NCBI GenBank assembly: GCA_963575745.1
Contig: CAUYUJ010014260.1
Location: 873,287-937,286, forward strand
DNA: 64,000 nucleotides
DNA from: Prorocentrum cordatum
Taxonomy: Eukaryota; Sar; Dinophyceae; Prorocentrales; Prorocentraceae
Direction: 5' to 3'
Within the stretch, counting starts at the first letter, position 1, and each line of letters begins with the position of its first letter. Positions 32,702 through 44,635 of this stretch are shown one piece after another. The translations under genes were made by a program, and so were the position numbers. Below the pieces are notes generated by a model. The model was not told where the DNA came from. It saw only the letters and a list, made by a program, of their open reading frames with translations, and made no database searches.

Positions 32702-32852
32702 TGGGCACGCGGTGACCAGCGGCGGGCGGTGCTCGGACGCGTCGAAGTGCCTGAGGTCCGCGTCCCCGTCCAGCGCGGGCACGTGCGGCGCGGGCACCTC
32801 CTGCAGCGCGTGGCGCCTCCAGCCGAAGCCCGCTTCGAGGTACCACGGGTGC
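32702..32852 (-). CDS. exon resembling the C-terminal tail of an AGC protein kinase
   Basis: After GCGCGAG (acceptor AG at 32854-32853) a minus frame reads R-HPWYLEAGFGWRRHAL, then QEVPAPHVPALDGDADLRHF and DASEHRPPL. The H-P-W start, an aromatic/W helix, P-x-P-x-V-P and D-x-x-x-F-D are the order seen where a PKA/PKG-type kinase domain passes into its C-tail. The G/C-ending codon bias is very strong. The reading frame is open further to a stop near 32625 but loses this character after about 32702. An upstream exon may end near 32935 (EACRDFLRG), which would fit kinase subdomain XI. The catalytic core was not found, so this is a fragment or a gene split by introns. Confidence 0.4.
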
Positions 32853-33310
32853 CTCGCGCCGCGATGGGAGCAGCCAGCACCGGGCCGGGGAATGGTGAGG
32901 CCCCGGGCTGCGCGCAGACCGCCCCCTCAGGAAGTCCCGGCAGGCCTCAGCTGCCCCCCCCCCCATGTGGCTCAGGGAGGTCCCGTTGAACCCTGGCGCC
33001 GCTTCCAGCGGCGCCCCTGTGGCGCTCCGCACCCCAAGGTTATTGAGACCGCCCCGGGCTACCCAGGAGGCCAGTTCAGGCCAGCCAGGACGACCTGGGG
33101 CGGCTGTCTGTGCGCAATCTGTCAGGAGCCACGGTCCTGGAGTATTCGCAAGGACGTCCGTTGCCGGCCCCGCCCCGCCCCCTCTCCCCACGGCAACGTC
33201 ACGAGTCTCGCAGGCGAGGGCCGTCTGGGAGCGGGCGCCGTTCAGAGCACTTCAGAGGGCGCAGACGCGAATCGTGACCTGGCCAGCCCCCTCTTCGGGG
33301 GCTGCCAAGA

Positions 33311-33490
33311 GGGGGGCGTCCAAGAGGGGGGGGGGCGCAGATCATGGCCAGCGGCATGTGCGCGGCCCAGGGGGCACCGGGGTACGCATTGACATAAGAA
33401 GATGCACCATGATATCTGGGGAGATACCATGGCCCCCGCCATGATATCCCCCCTCCCCCAGTCATCAACCCCCTCTTGGCCGCCCCCGGC
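33311..33490 (+). repeat. dispersed repeat, copy B (partner at 3227-3400)
   Basis: GTCCAAGAGGGGGG, AGATCATGGCCAGC, ATAAGAAGA and GCCATGATATCCCCC occur in the same order as in copy A. Confidence 0.6.
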
Positions 33491-33916
33491 CTCTGCAACC
33501 CCGCCCCTTCCGGTCCCGGTCACGCCCGCTGTCGCCAAGGAGAGAAGCGGAACATGTGGCGGCGACCACAGGGGGGTGGCGCGAGAGGGGCGGGCTCCGA
33601 AGACGGCGGGGGCCTCGTTGAAGGCAAAGGCCTTCGCAGGATGGCCCGGCGACGTCTGGGAAGGCCTGGGAGAAGCCAGGAGGGCTTCTGAGAGGAAGCC
33701 TCCCTGCATGCTCAGAAGGTCGTCCTCCTCGTGCCACCCCCCTGTGCGCGCCGCCAGATGGGATCGGGCAACCGGGCAACCGGGGATCGGAGAGTACATC
33801 GAGCAGGGCCGCATCGGCACGATGCCGGAGTCAAACCTGATCGACCGGGCCAGGATGCACAACGACGCCGTGCCGAAATGTCGGAATGTCCGAATCAAAT
33901 CGGGCCGGGCCCGCAA

Positions 33917-33939
33917 GAATCGATACCGCTATCGATTCA
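33917..33939. repeat. short perfect hairpin
   Basis: GAATCGATA faces TATCGATTC across four bases (CCGC). Part of an ATCGAATC-rich patch similar to 3930-3995. Confidence 0.5.
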
Positions 33940-34156
33940 ATCGGATCGGAATGCACCCTGCACGGAGCTGGGAGGGCTGAGGCTCGAGGCACATGGACGT
34001 TTCTGGCCTCTGGTGATGCCTCTGGACTCATCCGGGAGCCGCAGGGGGCCTCCGAAGGCCTCCGGGGACTTGGGGAGACCTCAATACCGGGGCCGAAACA
34101 GCCCTGGCCAGGGTTCGGCGACTGCTGCGCTTGTGGGACCCCGGTTCTGTGGCATC

Positions 34157-34212
34157 TCCTCCTCCTCCTCCTCCTCCTCCTCCTCCTCCTCCTCCTCCTC
34201 CTCCTCCTCCGG
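34157..34212 (+). repeat. (CTC)n microsatellite
   Basis: About 55 bp of CTC. Confidence 0.95.
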
Positions 34213-36000
34213 CGGCACCTCCGGCCTCTTCTCCGACAGACTCTGTCGCGTGGCTCCGCGCGTGGCGGCGACTTCAAACATTGCAGGCTGTGGCTGCAGT
34301 TGGGTGAGGAATCCCCAGGCTGAGGGTCACATGATCTCACGGCTGATGGGCGGCACATCGTGGGGAAATCGTGGCCACCTATCCCGCGTCCACGGGAAGC
34401 GAAGGCGCCAAAGTCTGCTTCTCAGGAACGGTACTCCTTATTCACGGACTCCACCGCACACTGTGGGCTTATTCAGCTGGAAGGAGCATGCACAAACGCC
34501 TCAAGGCGACGGCGCAATTGAATTAAAAGATGGGCGGTTTGACGCAAAGACTGCCGAATCCTTGTGGGGGTGAAGACGGTGGATGGCCAGAGGGGGGGAG
34601 AGTCGAGCACGGGTAGCGCAGGAGGGACGGACGATGTCGAAGGATGAAGGAGACTGACGGATGTTGAAGAAGGAGAAGGAGGAAGGCCTGGGAGGAATCT
34701 ACCTCGCTCGCCCAGGGCCAAGGGCGCGAGACTCTAGCGACACCACAGTGCGTATTGACTAAAATCGGGTGCCGAGACTGCCGACTGCGCACGCACACTC
34801 CTGCCTCGCTACCTCCTACTCCCCCGCCTCCTCTTGATCCACCCGCCGTCACTGGCCGCGGTCATATCCGGGCCCAGACATCCGACGTCGTGATTTTATC
34901 ACAACTAAGGGCCTTTCACGAGTCGGGCCAACTTTTCATCGTGAGTCGTTTTGGACGGTCACGGGGCCCAATAAGGGCGCCTGGAGGTCGAACATGGAGG
35001 ACAAAAACAAGCACGCCGTTTTCGTCACTATGCGAGGAGGTCAAGGATCGCAAGCGCCGCCGGAGCACATTGGCCATGACGCGTGTGGCCGTCCAGGCGG
35101 AGAAGAGTCAGGAGGATAATTATGGCCAGCTGGCCACCCCACGGGTCGGGGATGAGGCCCAGCAACAACACTCCGGACGCCCCCCAGGCCCAAAACGAAA
35201 CCAAAGCTACAGATGCCTTTGGGGCGGCCACGCCAACACCGATCAATAATCCTTCGAAGGTAGTCGTGTGCTCTAACAACTTCTGTGCAGAATCGACCTG
35301 GTCAGATCATTCACCCATGCCTTCTCGATAATCAATTTACCGCAGTCGGCTCTGAAATCTGGGGCCCCGTACATAAGAGACTACCAGGCGGGCAAGACTG
35401 CTGGACCTCCGCTCAGCCTCCGCACCGGCTGGTGGCCGTGGGTTGCTCAAGCCAAGGACTGAAACGCTGGCGCTCCAGAGTGGCTCCCAGACATCCGTCG
35501 TCATGGCGAAGCCATCGAGCAGGGCATCCTCTGATTCCCTCTCGTCCTCCCCCTCGCGATCCTCGTTTTCCTCCATGTCATCTTCGTGGCCATCGTCCTT
35601 CTCAGACTCCTGTCTCTTCTCTTCCCACAAACTCTTCCCTCTCCGCCATCCTCCTCCCTCCTCATCCTTGTCCACCTCACCTCTTCCACCTCCTCTGACC
35701 TCCTCATCCTCACCTCTATCCTGGTCCTCCGCGTCCTGCTCCTGAGGATGCTGCTGCTGTTCTGCCTCGACGTCATCCTCCGCTTCTTTCCGCAAGAGAT
35801 GCCCTCGATACCGTCCTCTCTTTACCTCAAGTTCGCCGTCACCCATCTCCTCCTCCTCCTCCTCCTCCTCCTCCTCCTCCTCCTTGTTTTCCTTCTTGCT
35901 CCTCCATCCTCGCACCGCCCTCCCCCTTCTCGTCGTCCTCCACTGCCTCACCCTCACTCCTCCTCCCCCACCTTCTCCATCTCCCCCTTCTTCTCCTAAT
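34213..36000. other. no gene seen; C/T-rich from 35520
   Basis: From about 35520 to 36000 the plus strand is C/T rich, including (CTC)n at 35848-35884. A minus-strand Glu/Arg-rich frame (35337-35957) follows from this composition and shows no domain. Confidence 0.4.
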
Positions 36001-37945
36001 CAGTTCGTCGTGCCCCACGGCACCCGCGGATTGACATGGCCGCGAAAATCCCAGACGCACAAGATTGCACCGTCTTCCTCGGCAACAAGTGTCATGGGTT
36101 TTCAACTCTGCGCTGACCAGGAAGGCTGATGGGCGGAAACCGTGGCAAGAAGAAGGCCCGATCGGGCGTCACGGACTCTTGCGTCGGGGGCCTGGCCGAA
36201 GACCAGAGGGGCGATCCGAATGTCACAGAGTGTGCGCAGCGTGGGTGGTGGGTCGACCCGAATGTCACGAGGCCCGAGCACGATCCACGAATCGGCAGAA
36301 ACGATACTGATTGGGCTTTTCCCTTCAATCTCACGTTTGGGCTTGTCGGCCACCGTGTCTCAAGATGTTAGCCAGTGATCGGAAATTCGTTTCTCAATGG
36401 GCGCTGGTAACCACAAACTAATCGACTCCGGAAAAACAAGCTTAAACTCTTCGTCCTGTTGCTCCTCCTCTCCCCTGATTGCCCTCGGCCGTCGTCCTCC
36501 CGCCCCTCCCATTTCGCTGGTAAGCTGCGGTGTTCTCAGGACGAGGAAGGGAGAGAAAGAGAGACAGAGCGAGAGAGAAAGAGAGAGAGAGACACAGGTG
36601 CCAAGCGAACAAAGGAACCAGTAAGGAGGGCCACGCCGACCGCACGGGGCGCCTCTCTATCTCCCTGATGCCCAGGCCCTGCATCGGCAGGCGATACTCC
36701 GGTATCCGCTGGCAGAGGCCACGAACCAGGTCCGTCCACGGAGCCTCCTGGGGGGAACGGGATGGAAAACAAACGGGGGAGGAGGAGGAAGGGTTACTCC
36801 AGAGCTTCGTGAAGAAACGCAACAAGGCAAGACTATGAAACCCACTTCGCAAAGTGTCAAACAATTGACCCGCTTTCAAAAGGAGCCGCTCCGCATCTGT
36901 GTAGTTGTTTCGACGGTCTTGTCTACTGGCCAGGACACCTGGGAAAGACTCAACCGATACCAGCAGGCTCGATTCGTACGCCACCAGCATGCAACACTTG
37001 CAAAATTGAGCAACAGCTACAACCAGCTTCTAAACTAGAGGAATTACCCAGCAAGGGCCCAAGCGCCATGTATGCGTGTATGTACCTGTTAGATCAGTCA
37101 GAGCCTCCCCCCCCCCTCCACTATCCCTTTACCTCATACACACCCGTCGCATCCCCAGACGCCTCCGTAGACCGAACCTGGGGTTTCGCCTGCGACCTCC
37201 TCACTACCCGTGGTCCTGAAATATGAAATGTCAAACAACGTCGAAAATGGAGAGGACCGCCGTTTTCCAAATCAAGCTCCCGTCTTTGTGGCGCACACAT
37301 GCGTCTTGAGGGTCGCCACAGCTTCAACAGTGGCGGGCGGGTCGTTTTCAGCATGGAGCTCTCGCCTTAGCACCGCGCGCACTCGCCCGAACGCCTGTTC
37401 CGGATAGGGGGCGGCTCGTTTTCAAGAGGCTGGTTTCGCCTCCGCGCGGCGCATACTCGCACTAAAACTTTGCGGCGATTGCAAGTTTCCGCATGGTTAA
37501 AGTCCATGGACCCGCCTTCTGGCACGATTCTAAACTGTCATGGCACAACGGTCATCTGGACTCCGGGCATTGAAGTCCCAGGGCTGATGTTCCATCACGG
37601 TTCAGGATTGCCTGGATGCAACAGTCACGTTGGTGCGCGTTGAAACTTCACGACTGCTGTGCTGGAACGATCAGTGGGTACCCAAAACATGTATGGAACT
37701 GTTATGTGCCCGAATCCTTTGCCATTTGCGTAAAGTATTGATTCCCCTTTGCATATGTAGAATCCTGGTGAGGCACCTCCCCTTCTTGGGGCCTGGGGGA
37801 GTTAACTCATTCCTTCATGAACTCTTCGGGCAGTTGTCTTTCAGCGGGCCACGCCCTGCAATGACAGTTTGTTCTCGTAGGGTCCATGAGGATGCAACTT
37901 CGAGGGAGGGTTTATTGCAACACCGTTGATGCGTCTTGTGTTTTT
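36001..37945. other. no gene seen; GA tract
   Basis: A (GA)n-rich patch lies at about 36548-36595. Otherwise ordinary sequence with short ORFs and no domain. Confidence 0.4.
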
Positions 37946-37949
37946 GCAC

Positions 37950-38000
37950 TGGTCCTCCTCCTCCTCCTCCTCCTCCTCTCCCTCCCCCCCTCGTTCGAGA
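37950..38000 (+). repeat. short (CTC)n tract
   Basis: CTCCTCCTCCTCCTCC followed by C-rich sequence. Confidence 0.85.
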
Positions 38001-38335
38001 TCCTCCTCCCGTCCCTCCTGAAAATCATCCGTTCACCCTCACCCCTCTTTCTCATTTATGAGCCTGGGTACCCCAATGCGCCTGCACGTCCCCCCTCCCA
38101 CCCTTTCGTGTCCTCCTCCGCCCTGCCCCTCCACCCCCTGGCCCTCCCTCTCCCGGGCCTGGCCTCCGCGAGTCGCCCCCCGATGCCTCTCTCAAACGGC
38201 AGGGATGCCTCGTTAGCTTCAGCGTTGGGGGTGTCCCTGGGCTCAGACGCTGGCAAACAACAAGCGCAAACTCGGGGGGGGGGGCCGAGCAGGACGAGAT
38301 AGGATACCGTGTGGACGGCGCAGAGCACCTGCGCT

Positions 38336-38508
38336 CACACTTGCGCTTGCACTTGCATGCAAACCTTGCACTTCCACTTACGGTTACACTTGCACGTACC
38401 CTTACAGTTGCACTTATACGTACCCTTACACTTACACGTGCACGTGCGCTTGCACTTGCACACGCACACACACACACACCTTACACCTGCACACGCACAC
38501 AGACCCCC

Positions 38509-38595
<87 letters not shown>

Positions 38596-38622
38596 CCACA
38601 CACACACACACACACACACCTA
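38336..38622 (+). repeat. CACTTR-type hexamers grading into (CA)n
   Basis: Positions 38336-38465 repeat CACTTGCACTTACACTTGCAC-like words of six bases. Positions 38466-38622 are (CA)n with a C-rich break near 38505. It is not a TTTAGGG telomere repeat. Confidence 0.9.
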
Positions 38623-39700
38623 CACACACTTTGCCGTCCCAGGCGCTCCGTCTCGAACTTGATTTTCTCCATGCCAGCCATCAGTCTTCTATGGACCTGG
38701 CAGATGAACAAGGGATAAGTACTAATGCATTCATGCCATTCCTGCTTCTTCGCTGCGGTCGCTCTCATCACCGTCTGCGACTGGCAGTCCTCGCTCTCTG
38801 GCTGATGGTACATGCGAAGAGTGGCATCGTTGTCACTACTGTTCTGTGACGTGACGTCTCAGGAGAGGCATTGCAAAATGGCAAGCGGAGGCGATGCAAC
38901 TCCCTTACGTCGTCGATACCTTCTCGTGTACACGGACATCGTCGCCGAGATGTTATCACCGTGCACTTCTCCACGGCACGTCTCTAGTGTCAATCCTGCT
39001 CCCGTCCATCTCAGGTCTCGTTACATCGCTCCAGGCAGTCGCTACCTCAGCCCAACGTCAGACCCCTCTATCGGAGGCACCGTCGCCTCGCCTCGCCTCC
39101 CTGGACACTACGAGGTGGACTGCCGGTGCGGGGGCAGCCGGCTTCTCGGGGAGGGTGGGGATCCCACGACCGTGCATCGGCGATGCGCGCAAGATTATGA
39201 GAGGACGCCCCCCTCGCCGGGCTTTCGATGCCGTCTTTCTCTCCCCCTCCACGACCCGAGAGGGAGGAGGAGCAGGCTTAGAACGAGAGAGGGGCCGCTG
39301 CTGCTGCCCTCTCCTCGGGGAGGGCCGACCTCCGAAACGCTGCCGGCCTCGAACGGGGTCTCCCCGGCGACCATCTCGCAGACCTCTGCCGCGCGGCGCA
39401 AGGGATGAGGGGGCGGCAGGCTCACGCTCGCAGAATCGACCGCTCCGGGCGTCCACCGTCCACCAGCCGGGAGAACAGAGACGAGGACATCCGCATAGGG
39501 CGGTGCCACGTCAGAGCACCTGCTCGGGTGTCTTGCGCACTGCTGCCGAAATCCCCTGCGGTTGGTGGTGCTGCCCTGCCTTCTCACTCGGGCCGGCAGG
39601 GGGGCAATCCACGTAGCTCAAGGACCGAGCTCCGATGTGGCCTCGCAGGAGAGCCTCGCTACCTCGTGAGTGCGGGTCTCTGGCCCTTCCGCGTGCCCTG
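38623..39700. other. no gene seen
   Basis: Several 130-240-codon frames overlap on both strands between 38812 and 39616; none has a recognisable domain and their codon use does not favour one frame. Confidence 0.35.
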
Positions 39701-39769
39701 GGAGGAGGAGGAGGAGGAGAAAGACGAAGAATGCTGCATTCTTCGTCTTTCTCCTCCTCCTCCTCCTCC
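39701..39769. repeat. 69-bp perfect palindrome with GGA/TCC arms
   Basis: A (GGA)n run, then AAAGACGAAGAATGC, a single central T at 39735, GCATTCTTCGTCTTT, then a (TCC)n run. Arms of 34 bases match exactly. Confidence 0.9.
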
Positions 39770-39854
39770 TCCTCCTCCTCCTCCTCCTCCTCCTCCTCCT
39801 GCTCTCCTCCTCCTCCTCCTCCTCCTCCTCCTCCTCCTCCTCCTCCTCCTCCTC
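39752..39854 (+). repeat. (CTC)n microsatellite
   Basis: CTC/TCC tract continuing from the palindrome's right arm. Confidence 0.95.
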
Positions 39855-41795
39855 ATTCTGAATGCACCATCCCGTTCCGTCCGTTCCGACCCGCTTGGGC
39901 TCCCCGGGCAGGGGCGTGCAGTGCGAAGGTGCGGCGGCCCTTGATACCTCCGGTGGCTCCGCGCGGAATCGATTGCTCGATGTGCGAGGCCGCGTGGCCC
40001 TCAACGCTGTCCGAGTTGGGCCTCGTTTGGATCGCGTTTGGAACACGTTTGGGACCGGACCTGGACTGGATCCACCCCTTCACAGAAAGGAGACGAGAAG
40101 AACGAGGGGGGGGAGGGACAGGAAGGGCGAGGAGGAGCAGGACGACGGGCCAACTGCGGTTCAGATGCAGGGAAAGCTGTTTCTAAGGCCGCCGCCCAAG
40201 CCTCCCATGACTCGACATCGAACGATTGGGTCGCACAGAACGGAGAGAAGCGAGGAGCTGACGACGGAGCCCCGCGCGCTGCGGGCGTGGGTGCCAGACC
40301 CCACCGCGACTCGCGACCTCGTGAGAGGGCGTGGTCCCTCCGCAGGGTGGCGGTGGCGAGCGGCCAGGCACGCTCCGGTCCTAACAAGCCCTCCTGCCTC
40401 CTCGCTCCTCCGTCCGCTCCCTGCGTCCCCGCGTTCGTGCTTCTCCGCCCCGTCCACCTCTTCCACCTCCGCCTCCTCCCCTCGCTGTTCCTTTTCATCT
40501 TCCTCTTCCGCTTCCTCTCCCTCCTCCTCCTCACCCTTCCCTCCCCATCTCCTCGTCCTCCTCCTTCTGTTCCACTCCTCCGCAGCCTCCTCCTTTGCCA
40601 AACCTTCATCCCTCACCGCTATGTCCAAGTCATCGCCCTCCTCTTAAAACCAACACGTCAGAGCTAGCGCCACTCGGCCTGGGGAGCCTCAGATCATATC
40701 TTCGTGGCACGTGTCTAGGTGCGCCAAGTGTCCAGAACTTCGAGGAAGGTGAACCACTGCGAGCCGCCCCCGCCTCCACGCCTCCTTCGCCGGTTCATCC
40801 GCATGAGCCTGCAATTGTCGTGCGCACTGGTCCGAACCCACTCCCCAACAGTGCTCTCTGAGAGCGCCATTCTTCAAGATGGGGTTGTGTGTTTATTTCT
40901 CGGCGCGAGGGCACTACAGGCTTTCGCCCGTGTAGTAAGAATGGTTACGACCACTCTCTGCGATGGACGAGAACTGGTTTTCGAACGAGCCTGGTCTGAC
41001 CCGTACCAAGGTGACAGGTTGAAGAAACAACTGTTAATCGATCCTTTCATAACGTGGAGGAGGAGGAGGAAATTCGGTTTGCGCCATCGCACATACGACG
41101 CTTTCGTCGGTTGTATTTTTTTGGCTTCTTGTCCGACTGGCCGCAACTGACGAAATCTAAACTATATATGGAGATGCAAATGAGGACCCATTTTCTCCGG
41201 AACCTCCGACCAGTCTCGAAACAATAAGCGTAATATATATGTAAATGTATGTCGGACCATTAAAGGCCTCTCGCTCACACGTCTGACTCGCGAGTGTGGG
41301 GTCATCCGTGTGTCCACTGGAGCACGCCTGTGAACAAGACACAACTCCAACCAAAAGCTCGCGTGCCGTAAGCTTGCGAAGAAAACCCGCAACCACAATC
41401 GAGAGGCCGATGCTGCACCATGCAGCGCTGCACCGCCCAGGTAGAAGGAGCGACCCAGCACTGTCGCAGCACTACACCAGCCAGGACGTCACCTGCACGC
41501 AACGTCTGGCCATCGCCAAATACAGAAGGAAGGAAAAGGGATAACTGATGTTTCGCCGCAGCATCGAGTAAGCCGTCCAGAATGGGACCATATCAGCGAG
41601 GGCGTCCAGAGTTTCCGCTCTCCAAATCGCCCATCTCCCACCAGCCCTCTGGGCGTAGATGGTCTAGGGAGCCTCCTCTTACAACACCTTCTTCCCCTGC
41701 GCGGAGGGGTTCACCCCTCTTCGCGGAAGGGGTTCACCCCTCCCCCTGCCCATCTTCCCTGGACCTGGACGGGGGGGGCGGCGAGGCGGCGAAGC
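39855..41795. other. no gene seen
   Basis: C/T-rich at about 40440-40600; AT-richer with ATATATATG at about 41160-41250. Short overlapping ORFs only. Confidence 0.4.
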
Positions 41796-42375
41796 GCCCA
41801 AGATGGCCCAAGACGGCTCGAAGAGGGCCACTAAAGAGTCCCAGATGAGCCCCAAGATGGCTCAAGATAGCGCACGATGCCTCAAGAAGGCTCCCAAGAT
41901 GCCCAAAGAGGCCCTAAGAACGTTCCAAGACGGCTCCATGAGGCCTCCGAGACCTCCAAGGAGGCCCCCAAGAAGCCAAAGTCCTTCAACAACCAAAGGA
42001 AAAACAATGATTGCTGCGTTCTTGCATTTTCGCTTCCGATGGCCATCCCATGCCTCAAGATGGCCCCAGGATGGCCCAAGAGGGCCCCAGGAAAGACCCA
42101 AAAGTCCCAAAACGGCTCCAAGGGCACCCAAGAACGCTCCAAGAGCGCCGAAGCGACTTCCAGGGCTCCCCAGGGGGGGGGGGGGTCGGAGAAATTAGGG
42201 AACCCCTCTTCTTTGATCGCTCTCATCCAAGATGGCCCCCATTGCGTTCCGAAGGCTCCCAAGAGCGCCCAAATATGGCCCCAAGAGGCGCCCTGGCGGC
42301 CCTAAGAGGCGCCCAAGATGCCTCCAAGAGGCCCCCAAGAGTCTTCAAGAGGATCCCTGAGGCACCCGAGACACT
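41796..42375 (+). repeat. GGCCCAAGA-family dispersed repeat
   Basis: CCCAAGATGGCCCAAGACGG words with an AT-richer spacer at about 42000-42055 (TTGCATTTTCGCTTCCGATGG). Confidence 0.75.
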
Positions 42376-42399
42376 CAAAGACGGCCCTGGGCTCGCCAA

Positions 42400-42560
42400 A
42401 ATGCTCCTTCTCCTCGTCCTCCTCCTCCCCCTCCTCCTCTTCCTCCTCCTCCTCCTTACCCACTGTCTATTCCTCCTTCCTCCTCTTCACCCTCCTCCTC
42501 CTCCTCCTCCTCCTCCTCCTCCTCCTTCTCTTTATCCTCCCCCTCCTCCACCATTATTCC
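42400..42560 (+). repeat. CT-rich trinucleotide tract
   Basis: CTCCTCCTCC runs interrupted by CTTCC and CCCTCC. Confidence 0.85.
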
Positions 42561-42854
42561 CCTCTTCTGGGATCGGACGGCTTCCCCAGCTGTTTGTTAT
42601 TCTGCATGCTCCCCCACTTCCCTGATCACCTCCACTCCCCGGGGCATCGTTTCTGAATGGGCTGGTTGGGTACTTTTTTCGTCGCAGCTGCAGGCCAACC
42701 AGCCGACAGCGTCTGTAGAGTAAGCACGGGCCGCGAGCACCCTAGTTGCCGGCGCGCGCGCCGAGCAAGCAAACTAAACCTACCGCCGGGGGAAGCTGCG
42801 CCGGGGCTAAGCTGCGCCGAGGGGTGGAAGCTGCCAGCTGCGGAGGCGTGCGGG

Positions 42855-44240
42855 GGCGTAATCCGTCACACCCCACGCAGCAAGGAAAGTCCTCCCGCGA
42901 GTCATCGGTCGGCTGCTGAGCCAGTCCACCGTGCCGGGGTGGCGGGCCGTCCGCGTGTCGCGAGGACTGGGAGGCCCACTGAAGGTCGGCAAGCAAGGAT
43001 ACCCGCAGGCAGCTGCGGGCGGCACTGTCTGCAAGAAACCACAGCGGCCAGCGTGTCTGTGCGCGGCGGGCTGCGTCCAGTGTGAAACCTGGGCGGGCGG
43101 ACCCGCAATGTGGGAGGGAGGAGGCCCCGGTTGGCGGCGGGAGCCAAAGCAAGAGATGCCGCGAGAGTACGGGAGGGACAGTGCGTGCTGCCAGGGAGTG
43201 GCCGCCGGCCACTGGTTGCCGAGAACGTCAGGGTCACGCCGCCATGTGCGGGAGCGCTTGTCGCCTCTCCCGTCGCCGCTGTAGTCGCCGCCTCGCTTGC
43301 CCCCGCTTTGCCAGTCGTCGCCGTCCCACGCGTGTGACCAGGACCAGGTGTCCCAGTCCCAGGGATGATGGGAGCTTGTTTCTCGGCCCTTGGGCTGGGG
43401 GGCGCCTTTGCCTTGGCTCCCCGTCCACTTGGTGCGCTCCCGGTCCCAGTCGATCTGAAGATTGAGCCGACGGTCCAACTCGCAGGCGTCGAACCCGCAG
43501 CGCTTCCAGTCGTCCAGGAAGCCGTGGTAGGTTGCCTCGGTGTTCCGCGCAGGGTCGCTCTTGGCCTTGCCTTTAGGTCCCACGGGGAACTTTCGGGTGT
43601 AGGCGTGCCAGATGGAGCTGAAGACTCCTCCGAGTGCTTTCTGAAGTCGTGAGATCTTGGCTGCTGGCGACTCGCCAACCCTGTCGAGCTCCACGTTGCG
43701 CTGGGGGTCGCCGGCTCAGCCTGCGAGGCTCGCCGGCTCTGGTCGTGCCCTCTGCGCGGTCCTGCTCGGATTTGCTTGTGTTGGCCGCGCTGGTGACGTC
43801 GGAGGGGCTGCCTCCGGTTGCGTCGCCTGCGGTGTCGAGCGAGGGTGGGAACGAGCTGCTTTCCGGGTCGGCGGCGCCCTCCACTGCCTCCCAGGGCGGC
43901 AGCGAGGCTGATGACTGGGCCTCTTCGACTCCGCCCTCTTCGTCGTAGTCGATCCCTTCGATGTCGGCCTTCACGGTGGGCACCGGGCTCGTTGGAGAGC
44001 AGGCTGCTTCCTTGCCAGGGGGGTTGTCAGACGCCTTCTGCTCTGCCGCCTGACGGGCGTGCTCTGCCTGCGGGGCACGAGGCCCGGCCTCCTTAGGGGC
44101 CGTGCCGCTGGGTGGGGTGCCGGTGGACGAGGGTCCCTCGTCCGCTGCGGCTGCTGCCTCCTCGACTTTTGGTTGAAGCCAGGTTCTCGTTGCTTCCCTT
44201 GGGGACGCCGAGTGTGGTTCGTCTGAAGCCAGTCCTCGTC
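42855..44240 (-). pseudogene. hypothetical protein gene, frameshifted
   Basis: The minus frame reads an acidic, low-hydrophobicity N-terminal part (SASPREATRTWLQPKVEE..., then VKADIEGIDYDEEGGVEE and GGSPSDVTSAANTSKSEQD). After a frame change between about 43735 and 43690 it continues with NVELDRVGESPAAKISRLQK, ALGGVFSSIWHAYTRKFPVG and LDDWKRCGFDACELDRRL, then a W/D/G-rich segment (DWDTWSWSHAWDGDDWQS) and an R/G stretch. Helix-forming and aromatic residues are well placed and codons are G/C ending, so it is very likely coding. I do not recognise the family; the W/D and RGG-like parts could bind RNA (speculation). The last part (43300-42855) is less convincing. No intron explains the frame change, so it is a pseudogene or carries a sequencing indel. 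Confidence 0.5.
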
Positions 44241-44635
44241 GCCACCGGGCGCCAGAGGACAGGGAGCCAGACCGCCAGATGGCACGCCAGCCTGCACAAG
44301 AAGGCTGAACCTCTCCTGCAAGACACGGCGGCCAGTACCACAGGGGGGCCAGCTGACAACCAGAGCCAGGGAAGTGCAAGCACTGCCGGAACTGGTCAGG
44401 CTGGATGGAAAAGGGAAGCGTCAACAATTTCGTTCAGAGACAGCTTGGACTTCTTTTTGTTGTGCACCTAGAACATGTCGAAGAAGCAACCGAAAAAACA
44501 GCACTGAAAGAGATGGACAGTGATCCGGCCAGCGTTAGCGGGGGAACCACTGTCCGAGGAAGTGATGTTTCCGGAGTGCTGCTCCGGGTGCTCTACACTA
44601 CCACTAGAAAACGGATCACCAGCTGAAACCCTGAA

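Noticed and set aside
35438-35460. CCGTGGGTTGCTCAAG as an SL relic
   Set aside because: Too many mismatches and no coding continuation.
35337-35957. 206-codon acidic minus frame
   Set aside because: Glu/Arg-rich because the opposite strand is C/T rich; no domain and no boundary signals.
38336-38465. Telomere-like hexamers
   Set aside because: CACTTR words do not match the TTTAGGG-type telomere and grade into a (CA)n microsatellite.
41846-41862. AGATGGCTCAAG as a possible SL relic
   Set aside because: It lies inside the GGCCCAAGA repeat, where CAAGATGGC(T/C)CAAG words are common; it lacks the CCATTTTGG part.
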